47,660 nucleotides of DNA from Mycolicibacterium novocastrense (GCF_001570485.1 NZ_BCTA01000046.1:1-47660); one strand, 5' to 3'; counted from the stretch's first letter, positions 1 through 9,150 are shown. The notes: generated from the sequence alone by a model not told the origin. Translations and numbers: made by a program.

Positions 1-1
1 C

Positions 2-412
2 GCCGGTGGGGACATCATCTCCGACAACGAGGGCCCGGTCATCAACGATGTCGACATGAGTGGAGGCAACGGTGGAGGCGCGGTCGGCGGTGATGGCGGC
101 GGCGGTCTGATCGGTGTGGGCAATGACGGCGGCAACGCCACCGGTGGGGCCGGCGGTTCTGGTGGGGGCATCGTGATCAACGACAACGACACGAGCACCA
201 CCACCGTGGAGGGCAACCAGACCACCGTCGGCGATATCGACGGCAGCGTGTCTGGTGGTATCTCGGGCGGGACGAGCATCGAGGACAACTCGGTGGACAA
301 CTCGGTGGACAATTCGGTCGACAACTCCGGGCAGGACAACTCGACTGACAACTCCGGTCAGGTCAACACCGACGTCGATGTGAGCACCACCGTCGACACC
401 GGCCTGTTCTGA
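2..412 (+). CDS. iniB: IniB-like Gly/Asn-rich protein, C-terminal part
   Basis: This is an open frame entering from the left edge and ending at a TGA at 410-412; an ATG at 56 is internal, because the frame is open from base 2. The visible protein is very rich in Gly, Asn, Asp, Ser and Thr, then shows short repeats of the type DNSV and DNSGQ before a hydrophobic end (TGLF). No catalytic motif is visible. The name rests on context: iniA and iniC follow on the same strand, as in the isoniazid-inducible iniBAC operon of M. tuberculosis, where iniB encodes a Gly-rich putative envelope protein. The composition is more Asn/Asp-rich than I recall for M. tuberculosis IniB, so this could be a low-complexity protein that took its place. 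The 5' end and the promoter are outside the window. Confidence 0.6.
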   Translation, partial: AGGDIISDNEGPVINDVDMSGGNGGGAVGGDGGGGLIGVGNDGGNATGGAGGSGGGIVINDNDTSTTTVEGNQTTVGDIDGSVSGGISGGTSIEDNSVDNSVDNSVDNSGQDNSTDNSGQVNTDVDVSTTVDTGLF

Positions 413-450
413 GCCCAACCACACAACGCCAGCCCAACCACACAACGCCA
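413..450. repeat. two tandem 19-bp repeats after iniB
   Basis: A 19-nt unit starting GCCCAACCACAC occurs twice in perfect tandem (413-431 and 432-450), directly after the iniB stop and before a hairpin. It is noncoding. It could be a slippage product; no function is evident. Confidence 0.9.
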
Positions 451-481
451 CTGGCGGGGATCAATCCACGATCCCCGCCAG
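451..481 (+). terminator. stem-loop between iniB and iniA
   Basis: A perfect 11-bp inverted repeat (451-461 CTGGCGGGGAT with 471-481) encloses a 9-nt loop. No T-tract follows, but mycobacterial terminators often lack one. Because it lies inside the probable iniBAC operon, it may partly terminate or process the transcript and so set the IniB to IniA/IniC ratio. Confidence 0.6.
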
Positions 482-530
482 TCGGCACGTCTACCGTTGA
501 CTCACCGGCCCACCCGGACGCGAGGACTTC

Positions 531-2447
531 ATGACGCAAGGCAACGACCCACGACCGGCCAGACAGACTTCGGCCGGCAAGCCGGCCAGACAGACTTCGG
601 CGGGCGAGCCGGCCAAACAAACCAGAGTCATCGTCGAACTGATCGACCACACCAGCAGGATCGCCACTGCCAACGACCGAGGAGATCTGGTCGAGCGGCT
701 GGCCAAGGCCAAGGACCGCATCACCGACCCGCAGATCCGGGTGGTGATCGCCGGTCAGCTCAAACAGGGCAAGAGCCAGTTGTTGAACTCGCTTCTCAAC
801 GTTCCTGTTTCGCGGGTCGGTGACGACGAGAGCACGGTGCTGCCGACCGTGGTGACCTACGGCGAGACCGCCGCCGCCAAGCTCATCGTGGCGCGGGGCG
901 AGGGCGAGGAACCCGAGGCCGTCGAGATCCCGATGGCCGACATCAAGAACGACCTGCGTCGCGCGCCGCAGGCCCATGGTCGTGAGGTGATCCGGGTGGA
1001 GGTGACCGCGGCCAGCCCGCTGCTCAAGAACGGGCTCGCCTTCGTCGACACCCCGGGCGTCGGCGGGCACGGCCAACCTCACCTCTCCGCGACGTTGGGT
1101 CTGTTGCCCGACGCCGATGCGCTGTTGATGTGCAGCGACACCAGCCAGGAGTTCACCGAGCCCGAAATGACGTTCATGCGGCAGGCCTTCGAGATCTGCC
1201 CTGTCGCAACGATAATCGCGACCAAGACCGACCTGTATCCGCACTGGCGCCAGATCGTCGATGCCAACAAGGCGCATCTGCAGCGTGCGGGTGTCAACGT
1301 GCCGATGATCCCGGCCTCCTCACTGCTACGCAGCCACGCGATCGCGCTCAACGACAAGGAACTCAACGAAGAGTCGAACTTCCCGGCCATCGTGAAGTTC
1401 CTCAGCGAGCAGGTGCTGGCGCTGCAGAACGGCCGGATCCGCGACCACGTCGTCAACGAGATCTATTCGGCGGCCGAACATTTGACGCTCAAGGTCAAGG
1501 CCGAGCTGTCCGCACTCAACGACCCCGAGACGCGTGACCGGCTGAAGGAGGACCTCGAGCGGCGCAAGCAGGAGGCTCAGGATGCCTTGCAGCAGACCGC
1601 GCTGTGGCAGCAGGTGCTCAACGACGGGATCGCCGACCTGACCGCCGATGTCGACCACGATCTGCGCGGGCGGTTCCGCATCATCGGCCAGCACATCGAA
1701 AAGGTCATCGACACCTGCGACCCGACACATCACTGGGCCGAGATCGGCGCCGAACTCGAAAACGCGGTCGCCACGGCCGTGGGCGACAACTTCGTCTGGG
1801 CCTATCAACGCGCCGAGGCGCTGGCCGCCGAGGTCGCGCGCACGTTCATCGAGGCGGGTCTCGACGCCGTCAGCATGCCCCAGCTCGACCCCAGCCGGAT
1901 GGGTGCCAGCCTCGGCGAGATGAAATCGCTGGGCAAGCTGGAGGCCAAGCCGGTCCGCGCGGGACGCAAGCTGACCATGGGCATGCAGGGCTCCTACGGT
2001 GGCGTCCTGATGTTCGGCATGATGACGTCGTTCGCGGGCCTGGGCATGTTCAACCCGATCTCGCTGGGGGCGGGTCTACTGATGGGGCGGACGGCGTACC
2101 GCGAGAATATGGAGAACCGGATGCTGCGGGTGCGCAACGAGGCCAAGACCAACACCCGCAGATTCCTCGACGACACCCAGTTCGCGGTGGGCAAGGAATC
2201 GCGCGACCGGCTCAAGGCCATCCAGCGGCAGCTGCGCGACCACTACCGCGGCATCGCCAACCAGACCTCCAGATCACTCAACGAGTCGTTGCAGGCGACC
2301 ATCGCCGCCGCGCAGGTCCAGGAGGCCGAACGCAGTGGCCGGATCAAGGAACTCGAGCGCCAACTGAACATCCTCAACCAGGTCACCGAGCACGCCACCA
2401 AACTGATGCGCACCGAATCGGCGCCCGAACCCGTCGGGACCACGTAG
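531..2447 (+). CDS. iniA: IniA, bacterial dynamin-like GTPase
   Basis: This 638-residue protein matches the length of mycobacterial IniA (about 640 aa). It has an N-terminal GTPase domain: P-loop GQLKQGKS near residues 75-82, switch II DTPGVGG near 173-179, and the guanine-specificity motif TKTD near 230-233. Long helical stalk segments follow. A hydrophobic Gly/Met-rich stretch at about 476-523 probably touches or enters membrane. IniA is induced by cell-wall inhibitors in mycobacteria and is a dynamin-family membrane-remodelling protein; isoniazid and ethambutol tolerance has been linked to it. The N-terminus has a duplicated QTSAG segment. The start is the ATG at 531, with a weak AGGA upstream. 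The next gene, iniC, begins 79 bp after the stop and is probably cotranscribed. Confidence 0.93.
   Translation: MTQGNDPRPARQTSAGKPARQTSAGEPAKQTRVIVELIDHTSRIATANDRGDLVERLAKAKDRITDPQIRVVIAGQLKQGKSQLLNSLLNVPVSRVGDDESTVLPTVVTYGETAAAKLIVARGEGEEPEAVEIPMADIKNDLRRAPQAHGREVIRVEVTAASPLLKNGLAFVDTPGVGGHGQPHLSATLGLLPDADALLMCSDTSQEFTEPEMTFMRQAFEICPVATIIATKTDLYPHWRQIVDANKAHLQRAGVNVPMIPASSLLRSHAIALNDKELNEESNFPAIVKFLSEQVLALQNGRIRDHVVNEIYSAAEHLTLKVKAELSALNDPETRDRLKEDLERRKQEAQDALQQTALWQQVLNDGIADLTADVDHDLRGRFRIIGQHIEKVIDTCDPTHHWAEIGAELENAVATAVGDNFVWAYQRAEALAAEVARTFIEAGLDAVSMPQLDPSRMGASLGEMKSLGKLEAKPVRAGRKLTMGMQGSYGGVLMFGMMTSFAGLGMFNPISLGAGLLMGRTAYRENMENRMLRVRNEAKTNTRRFLDDTQFAVGKESRDRLKAIQRQLRDHYRGIANQTSRSLNESLQATIAAAQVQEAERSGRIKELERQLNILNQVTEHATKLMRTESAPEPVGTT
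557..620 (+). repeat. 27-bp tandem repeat in the 5' end of iniA
   Basis: A 27-nt unit (557-583) is repeated at 584-610 with two substitutions, and a third partial copy starts at 611. It is in frame and encodes ARQTSAGKP-ARQTSAGEP-AKQT near residues 10-30, before the GTPase domain. A whole-codon unit keeps the frame when copy number changes, so length variation between strains is plausible. Confidence 0.85.
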
Positions 2448-2526
2448 CGGCGTCGGTGAATAAGCTGGACTCTTGGCCATCGCCGAACGCCGGAGGGCAG
2501 CCAGGAGCATTGGTGGGCAGCGCGAA

Positions 2527-4023
2527 ATGAGCACGAGCGACCAGGTGCGCGCGATCCTGGGTGGAACCATCCAGGCGTACCAGGCCGATCCCGCGTATGG
2601 TCATCGCCCCGATGTGCACAACGAGCTGGAGCGCATCGGTGGTCGGCTCAACCAGCCGATCCGGATCGCGCTGGCCGGCACGCTCAAGGCGGGCAAGTCG
2701 ACGTTGGTGAACGCGCTTGTGGGCGAGGACATTGCGCCGACGGACGCCACCGAGGCCACCCGGATCGTCACGTGGTTCCGGCACGGTCCCACACCGAAGG
2801 TGACCGCAAACCACCGCGGCGGCAGGCGATCCAACGTGCCGATCGGGCGCGATCCCAACGAGGGCGGGCTGACGTTCGACTTCGCCACGCTCGACCCCGA
2901 GGACATCGTCGACCTGGACGTGGAGTGGCCGGCCGCCGAGCTGATCGACACCACGATCATCGACACCCCGGGTACGTCGTCGCTGTCCCGCGACGTCTCC
3001 GAGCGCACCCTGCGCCTGCTGGTCCCCGAGGACGGGGTGCCAAGGGTCGATGCGGTGGTCTTCCTGTTGCGGACGCTGAACGCCGCCGATATCGCGCTGC
3101 TCAAGCAGATCGGTGAGTTGGTCGGTGGTTCCGCGGGCGCGTTGGGCGTGATCGGGGTGGCTTCTCGCGCCGACGAGATCGGGGCGGGGCGCATCGATGC
3201 GATGCTGTCGGCCAAGGACGTCGCGACGCGGTTCACCGCCGAGATGGAGCGGACCGGGACGTGTCAGGCGGTCGTGCCGGTGTCCGGCCTGCTGGCGTTG
3301 ACGGCACGGACGCTGCGGCAGAGCGAGTTCGTCGCGCTGGAGAAGTTGGCCGGGGTGGACGCCGCCGAGCTGACCAAGGCGATGCTGTCGGTGGACCGCT
3401 TCGTCCGCGACGACAGCCAGTTGCCGGTGGACGCCGCAACGCGGGCGGCGCTGCTGGACCGGTTCGGCATGTTCGGGATCCGGATCTCGATCGCGGTGCT
3501 GCGCGCCGGGGTCAGCGATTCGGTGGCGCTGGCCGATGAGTTGTTGGAACGCAGCGGATTGGTGACGCTGCGGGAGGTGATCGATCAGCAGTTCGCGCAG
3601 CGGTCGGATCTGCTCAAGGCGCACACCGCGCTGCTGTCGCTGCGGCAGTTCGTTCAGGCCAACCCGATCTACGCGACGCCCTACATACTGGCCGACATCG
3701 ACCCGCTGCTCGCCGACACGCACGCGTTCGAGGAGCTGCGACTGTTGAGTCAGTTACGTTCGCGGCCAACAACACTGAACGATGACGAGATGGCCTCGCT
3801 GCGCCGGATCATTGGTGGTTCGGGCACCGACGCGGCTAGCAGGCTCGGCCTGCAGCCGGACAATCCGTACGACGGGCCGCGCGCGGCGTTCGCGGCCGCA
3901 CAGCGCTGGCGTCGGCGCGCCGAGCATCCGTTGAACGACCCGTTCACCACCAGGGCATGCCGGGCCGCGGTCCGCAGCGCCGAGGCGTTGGTGGCCGCGT
4001 ACGCCGCGCAGCACCGGGCCTAA
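2527..4023 (+). CDS. iniC: IniC, dynamin-like GTPase
   Basis: This is the second dynamin-like GTPase, 498 residues from the ATG at 2527. The P-loop GTLKAGKS lies near residues 50-58 and is followed by a switch I-like TDATEAT. DTPG lies near 145-148. The G4 motif appears as SRAD rather than (N/T)KxD. The C-terminal half is helical. It is the likely partner of IniA in the cell-wall-stress-induced iniBAC operon. The longer in-frame start at 2473 gives an N-terminus unlike the family; MSTSDQVRAIL fits the known IniC start. The stop overlaps that of the convergent minus-strand gene by three bases (4021-4023). Confidence 0.92.
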   Translation: MSTSDQVRAILGGTIQAYQADPAYGHRPDVHNELERIGGRLNQPIRIALAGTLKAGKSTLVNALVGEDIAPTDATEATRIVTWFRHGPTPKVTANHRGGRRSNVPIGRDPNEGGLTFDFATLDPEDIVDLDVEWPAAELIDTTIIDTPGTSSLSRDVSERTLRLLVPEDGVPRVDAVVFLLRTLNAADIALLKQIGELVGGSAGALGVIGVASRADEIGAGRIDAMLSAKDVATRFTAEMERTGTCQAVVPVSGLLALTARTLRQSEFVALEKLAGVDAAELTKAMLSVDRFVRDDSQLPVDAATRAALLDRFGMFGIRISIAVLRAGVSDSVALADELLERSGLVTLREVIDQQFAQRSDLLKAHTALLSLRQFVQANPIYATPYILADIDPLLADTHAFEELRLLSQLRSRPTTLNDDEMASLRRIIGGSGTDAASRLGLQPDNPYDGPRAAFAAAQRWRRRAEHPLNDPFTTRACRAAVRSAEALVAAYAAQHRA

Positions 4024-4493
4024 GGGGTCGGTGGCGCCGTCACGGTCTCGGTCACCGTTTCGGTGCTGGTCTCGGTGCTGATGCTCGTGGTCGGCGGAGG
4101 GGTGGTCGTCGTGGTGGTTGTGGTGGTTGTGGTGGTCGGCTCCGTGGTGGTCGGCGCGGCCGGCGGTGCGGTGATGGTCTCGGTCACCGTCTGGGGTGAC
4201 GGTGTTGTGGTGACCGGTGCGGCGGTCCGCGTCGTGGTCGTCAACGGCGTCAACGACGTCGGTTCGGTGGTGGAGTCATTGCCGCTGATCAGGCTGGCCA
4301 GCCCCCACACGATGAGGGCGACGAGCAGGGCACCGATGGCGCCGAACGCGACCAGCGCCGCGGGCTTGCGGTACCAGGGAATCGGCTCCTCGGGAGGCAA
4401 CCCGGGCCCGCCGTCGCCGTAATTGAGGTACGCCGTCGGCTCGTTGTCGGGATGGTTCGGGTCGTCGGGGGGTCCGTATCGCGCCACGGCCAC
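4020..4493 (-). CDS. Thr/Pro-rich single-pass membrane protein (paralogue A)
   Basis: I do not recognise a named family. The protein has about 157 residues. A short acidic, Pro-rich N-terminus ends in IPWYRKP, one hydrophobic segment follows (about residues 45-70), and then a long tail made almost entirely of Thr, Pro, Ser and Glu, including a run of twelve Thr. This suggests a type II-like anchor with an extracytoplasmic, possibly O-mannosylated, wall-spanning tail. The next upstream gene (4507-4989) has the same plan and a nearly identical start region. Two in-frame GTG codons are available (4493 and 4487); the -10-like TACTAT lies 8 nt before the inner one, which favours 4487 and a leaderless message. 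Codon-level repeats produce long Val-rich shadow frames on the other strand. Confidence 0.72.
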   Translation of the reverse strand: MAVARYGPPDDPNHPDNEPTAYLNYGDGGPGLPPEEPIPWYRKPAALVAFGAIGALLVALIVWGLASLISGNDSTTEPTSLTPLTTTTRTAAPVTTTPSPQTVTETITAPPAAPTTTEPTTTTTTTTTTTTPPPTTSISTETSTETVTETVTAPPTP

Positions 4494-4495
4494 CG

Positions 4496-4501
4496 ATAGT
4501 A
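4496..4501 (-). promoter_or_regulatory. -10-like TACTAT before the 4020-4493 gene
   Basis: TACTAT on the minus strand lies 8 nt before the inner GTG at 4487. The flanking bases (CCTACTATCGGTGGCCGTG) match those before the upstream paralogue almost exactly. Confidence 0.5.
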
Positions 4502-4506
4502 GGCGC

Positions 4507-4989
4507 TCAGGGGTACGGATAGAGCGTGCGCGTCACATTCGTCCGGGGTCGGCGCGTCGTGCGGGTCGTGGTCGGATCCTCGTCCTCGTCGGCCTCGCTG
4601 GTGGGCGTCGTGTCGCTGCTGGTCGTCGTCTCGCTGGTGGTCGTCTCGGTGCCCGACGTCGTCTCGGTGCCTGACGTCGTCGTTCCCGAGGGCGGGGGGT
4701 CGTTGATCTCGGTCGTCTCCGGTGGACTGGTGGTGGTGATCGTTCCGGTGGTCGCGGTGGTGGATGTCCGGGTCTCGGTTGCGGTGAATGTCGGCTCGAC
4801 GTAGTTCAGCGGCGCCTGCGGCGGTTCGCTCGATCGGCCGGTGACGAACGAGACTGCCAGCACCAGGATTCCGATCGCGAGCAGGCCGAGCAGGCTCGCG
4901 CCGACGACTTCCGGCGTGCGGTTGTACCAGGGCTGCGGCGGCGGGTTCCCACCGCGGTCGTCGTCGCTGTCACCGCCGGGCACGGCCAC
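4507..4989 (-). CDS. Thr/Ser-rich single-pass membrane protein (paralogue B)
   Basis: This gene of about 160 residues has the same plan as its downstream neighbour. A short cytoplasmic N-terminus contains PWYNRTP, one membrane segment lies at about residues 28-52, and a Thr/Ser-rich tail follows with SGTETTSGTETT repeats and an acidic EADEDED patch before an Arg-rich, YPYP-ended C-terminus. The function is unknown; a wall-associated or mannosylated tail is an inference. GTG starts exist at 4989 and 4983. TACGAT lies 8 nt before the inner one, parallel to the neighbour, so the pair probably arose by tandem duplication that included the promoter. Confidence 0.72.
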   Translation of the reverse strand: MAVPGGDSDDDRGGNPPPQPWYNRTPEVVGASLLGLLAIGILVLAVSFVTGRSSEPPQAPLNYVEPTFTATETRTSTTATTGTITTTSPPETTEINDPPPSGTTTSGTETTSGTETTTSETTTSSDTTPTSEADEDEDPTTTRTTRRPRTNVTRTLYPYP

Positions 4990-4991
4990 TG

Positions 4992-4997
4992 ATCGTA
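4992..4997 (-). promoter_or_regulatory. -10-like TACGAT before the 4507-4989 gene
   Basis: TACGAT on the minus strand lies 8 nt before the GTG at 4983, in the same context as the promoter-like motif of the paralogue downstream. Confidence 0.5.
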
Positions 4998-5022
4998 GGG
5001 CCGCACGCCCGCGCGCGCCTGC

Positions 5023-5967
5023 TCAGCGAAGCTGCGGCAGCACCTCGCGAGCGACGAACTCGAGGTGATCGAGGTCTGACATATCGAGAACCTGCAGGTA
5101 TATGCGCTGCACTCCGGCCTGGAGGAATGGTCTGAGTTTGTCGGCGATCTCGGCGGGCGTGCCGACCGTCGGAGAGTTGCTCCGCAACTCGTCGACCTCG
5201 CGGTTGATCGCGGCCGCCCTGCGGGCGATTTCGCCGTCGTCGCGGCCGGCGCACAGCACGAACGCCGCGGAGTACGTCATCGAATCGGGGGATCGCCCGG
5301 CATCGGACACCGCCGCGGCGACGCGCTCGAACTGGGTCTTGACCGTGTCGAGCGGCACGAACGGGACGTTGAACTCGGTGGCGTACTTCGCGGCCAGTGC
5401 CGGCGTGCGCTTGGCGCCCTGGCCGCCGATGATCACCGGCGGATGCGGTGACTGCGCGGGTTTGGGCAGGCCGGGAGAGTCGGCGACCGTGTAGTGCCGG
5501 CCGGTGTAGTCGAACGTCTCGCCCCGTGGCGTCGTCCACAGACCGGTGATGATCTCGAGCTGTTCGGAGAGCCGGTCGAATCGTTCGCCGAGCGACGGGA
5601 ACGGGATCGCGTACGCCTGGTGTTCGGCCTCGAACCAGCCCGCGCCGAGGCCGAATTCCACCCGGCCCCCACTCATCTCGTCGACCTGGGCGACCGATAT
5701 CGCCAGTGGGCCCGGAAATCGGAAGGTCGCGGAGGTCACCATCGTCCCCAGGCGGATCGTCGACGTCTCGCGCGCGATACCCGCCAGCGTGACCCACGAG
5801 TCGGTCGGGCCCGGCAGGCCGTCGCCGCTCATCGCGAGGTAGTGATCGGACCGGAAGAAGGCGGAGAAGCCCAGATCTTCGGCGGCTCGCGCGACGGCGA
5901 GCTGGTCGGCGTACGACGCGCCCTGCTGCGGTTCGACGAAAACCCGGAAATCCACCGATGAGCTCAC
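5023..5967 (-). CDS. LLM-class F420-dependent oxidoreductase
   Basis: This luciferase-like TIM-barrel protein has about 314 residues. Recognisable segments are the N-terminal EDLGFSAFFRSDHYL, then TIRLGTMVTSATFR, the flavin/F420-site region FGLGAGWFEAEHQAYAIPF, and PPVIIGGQGAKRTPALAAKYA. This pattern fits the TIGR03560-type family common in mycobacteria, which usually uses reduced F420 with an unknown substrate. The protein is cytosolic, with no signal peptide. The start is placed at the GTG at 5967, because TAAGCT lies 7 nt upstream; an in-frame GTG at 5985 would put that motif inside the gene. The TIGR03085-type gene lies just upstream on the same strand. Confidence 0.85.
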   Translation of the reverse strand: MSSSVDFRVFVEPQQGASYADQLAVARAAEDLGFSAFFRSDHYLAMSGDGLPGPTDSWVTLAGIARETSTIRLGTMVTSATFRFPGPLAISVAQVDEMSGGRVEFGLGAGWFEAEHQAYAIPFPSLGERFDRLSEQLEIITGLWTTPRGETFDYTGRHYTVADSPGLPKPAQSPHPPVIIGGQGAKRTPALAAKYATEFNVPFVPLDTVKTQFERVAAAVSDAGRSPDSMTYSAAFVLCAGRDDGEIARRAAAINREVDELRSNSPTVGTPAEIADKLRPFLQAGVQRIYLQVLDMSDLDHLEFVAREVLPQLR

Positions 5968-5974
5968 GGACGCC

Positions 5975-5980
5975 AGCTTA
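5975..5980 (-). promoter_or_regulatory. -10-like TAAGCT before the LLM gene
   Basis: TAAGCT is followed by 7 nt and then the GTG at 5967. This arrangement suggests a leaderless transcript and sets the start choice. Confidence 0.5.
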
Positions 5981-5995
5981 GGCACGATCGACGGG

Positions 5996-6616
5996 TCACA
6001 GCCCGCGGCGGTTTGCGCGCACCGCCTCGACGGTCGCCGGGTCGCCGTCGAAGTCCAGGCGCACTTCGTCGCGACCGGAGATGAACAGCAGCAGTTCCTG
6101 CGCTTCGCCGACGACGGTCAGCGGTTGCCCCTTTCCGACCGTGGCAAGCACCTTGCCCTGCGGTGTCTTCAGCGTCATCCGCGCGGGCGCCTTGGCCAAC
6201 GTCATCTTCGCCATCAGCGGTAGCGAACGCGTCAGGGCGCTGACCGTGCTGTCATCCAGAGGCCTTGGCTCCCAACCGGATTGCGCGCGCCGGACGTCCT
6301 CGTGGTGAATGTACATCTCGCCCATGTTGGCCACCGGGTCGAGCAGTTTGAACGGCGAGTACAGCGGCGGGCCGGAGGCGACCTTGTCGAGCAGTTCCTG
6401 CCAGTCGGTCTGCGCGGTCTGCCGTTGCACCTTGTCGGTGTATCCGGCCAGAGCGGGGATCATGATCCCCGGGGTGGCGTCGAGCCTGCGCTCGCGTACC
6501 ACCAGATGCGCGGCGAGGTCCCGGGTGGTCCAGTCCCCACACAAGGTGGGCGCGTCCGGTCCGACCTCGCGCATGGTCTCGACGAGTGCGGCGCGTTCCC
6601 GTTGTGCGGCGGTCAT
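5996..6616 (-). CDS. TIGR03085-type protein (mycothiol-dependent MPI/DinB-like fold)
   Basis: This 206-residue protein begins with a helical MTAAQRERAALVETM segment, then LCGDWTTRDLAAHLVVRERR, which is the signature of the TIGR03085/maleylpyruvate isomerase N-terminal (DinB-like) family. Candidate metal ligands are the His in AAHLV and the pair in YIHHEDVRRA near residues 102-109. The C-terminal part holds an SCP2-like beta region (TVVGEAQELLLFISGRDEV). Some family members use mycothiol; no substrate can be named here. It is cytosolic and lies just upstream of the LLM gene on the same strand. GGAGGA immediately before the ATG is too close to act as a normal ribosome site, and TAAGGT lies 6 nt before the start. 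Confidence 0.82.
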   Translation of the reverse strand: MTAAQRERAALVETMREVGPDAPTLCGDWTTRDLAAHLVVRERRLDATPGIMIPALAGYTDKVQRQTAQTDWQELLDKVASGPPLYSPFKLLDPVANMGEMYIHHEDVRRAQSGWEPRPLDDSTVSALTRSLPLMAKMTLAKAPARMTLKTPQGKVLATVGKGQPLTVVGEAQELLLFISGRDEVRLDFDGDPATVEAVRANRRGL

Positions 6617-6622
6617 TCCTCC

Positions 6623-6628
6623 ACCTTA
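6623..6628 (-). promoter_or_regulatory. -10-like TAAGGT before the TIGR03085-type gene
   Basis: TAAGGT lies 6 nt before the ATG at 6616, in an arrangement consistent with leaderless transcription. Confidence 0.4.
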
Positions 6629-6642
6629 GGGACGGGCGAGCG

Positions 6643-7119
6643 TCACACGCCCCACCTGACCATCTGCCGGCCGGGATGGGCTTCGTGCCACGCCGCGATC
6701 GCCGCATCCCAGTCCTCGCCGTCCAATTCGGTGATCGACGCAGGGAAGATCCCGTCCTCCTCCTTACGGGTGTGCTCCCAGAGGTCCTCGACGGCGTCGC
6801 GGATGGCTCGCTGATCGGCCTCGCGGCTCAGGTCCACGGAGGCGAGGAGCGCGGCGAGTTCACGGTGCTCGCGGATGAGGGGCTCGATGTGCTCGGCGAA
6901 CAGGTCCTCGCGCAGAAGCACTTTGAACAGGCCGTTCTCCTCGCCGCGCCAGTGGGTGCCCAGGTCCTCGGCCATCTGCGCCAGAAGCTGTCGCGCCGTG
7001 TCGAGGTCGCCGCGGTCGATGCGCCGGACGGCTTCGCCGCCCAGGTTGAGGACATGGGCGTGCTCGTCGATGTAGTCCCGGATCAAGGGCATGTCGCGGC
7101 AGCCGCAGTACTGACACAT
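6643..7119 (-). CDS. hemerythrin-domain protein with N-terminal Cys cluster
   Basis: This 158-residue protein is a four-helix hemerythrin HHE-type domain. The candidate di-iron ligands are in DEHAHVL, HWRGEENGLF, HIEPLIREHREL and HTRKEEDGIFP. The N-terminus (MCQYCGCRD) holds three closely spaced cysteines (positions 2, 5 and 7), which could bind metal or act as a thiol switch. Such proteins sense or bind O2, NO or iron; the exact role is unknown. The gene is divergent from dnaK and shares its 170-bp control region. The start is the ATG at 7119, not the much longer upstream frame, because that extension runs through the dnaK promoter. TACCGT lies 8 nt before the ATG, suggesting a leaderless message. 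Confidence 0.85.
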   Translation of the reverse strand: MCQYCGCRDMPLIRDYIDEHAHVLNLGGEAVRRIDRGDLDTARQLLAQMAEDLGTHWRGEENGLFKVLLREDLFAEHIEPLIREHRELAALLASVDLSREADQRAIRDAVEDLWEHTRKEEDGIFPASITELDGEDWDAAIAAWHEAHPGRQMVRWGV

Positions 7120-7127
7120 CGGATTCG

Positions 7128-7133
7128 ACGGTA
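7128..7133 (-). promoter_or_regulatory. -10-like TACCGT before the hemerythrin gene
   Basis: TACCGT on the minus strand lies 8 nt before the ATG at 7119. It sits only 7 bases from the SigH-like -35 of the divergent dnaK promoter. Confidence 0.4.
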
Positions 7134-7139
7134 CGCCGC

Positions 7140-7166
7140 GGGAACAAATCCGCGAGGAGGCCCGTT
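7140..7166 (+). promoter_or_regulatory. SigH/SigE-like promoter of dnaK
   Basis: GGGAACA at 7140-7146, a 16-nt spacer, and CGTT at 7163-7166 match the mycobacterial SigH/SigE consensus (GGAAC-type -35, GTT-type -10). A transcript would start around 7172-7175, just upstream of the first HAIR. clpB has the same GGAACA-N16-CGTT. Confidence 0.65.
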
Positions 7167-7179
7167 GACCGATTCGACA

Positions 7180-7200
7180 GTTGAGTGAAACAGACTCAAG
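7180..7200. promoter_or_regulatory. HAIR operator 1 (HspR site)
   Basis: GTTGAGT-N7-ACTCAAG matches the HspR-associated inverted repeat CTTGAGT-N7-ACTCAAG with one mismatch at the outer base. HspR bound here would block dnaK operon transcription until heat or misfolded protein titrates DnaK. Confidence 0.88.
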
Positions 7201-7234
7201 TTTGAGTTGACAGGGTAGGGTTCGTCGGCGCAGG

Positions 7235-7255
7235 CTTGAGTGCGGTGCACTCAGA
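7235..7255. promoter_or_regulatory. HAIR operator 2 (HspR site)
   Basis: CTTGAGT-N7-ACTCAGA has a perfect left arm and two mismatches in the right arm. It lies 55 bp downstream of the first site and 35 bp before the dnaK start, so HspR dimers could bind two sites on the same helical region. TTGACA (7207-7212) between the sites may be a -35 of a second promoter. Confidence 0.8.
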
Positions 7256-7290
7256 CCCCAACAAGCAGGACTATTCCAGGAGGAACCAAC

Positions 7291-9146
<1,856 letters not shown>

Positions 9147-9150
<4 letters not shown>

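Noticed and set aside
280..360. Short direct repeats that might suggest a CRISPR array
   Set aside because: The units are 12-15 nt, in frame, without spacers, and encode DNSV-type protein repeats of the iniB-like gene.
4063..4422. Val-rich plus-strand ORF with long GTG-type repeats
   Set aside because: It is the complement of the Thr codon runs in the minus-strand Thr-rich gene.
7207..7236. Classical -35/-10 promoter with TTGACA at 7207 for dnaK
   Set aside because: No TANNNT at the right distance, so it is mentioned only as a possible second promoter, not listed as a feature.
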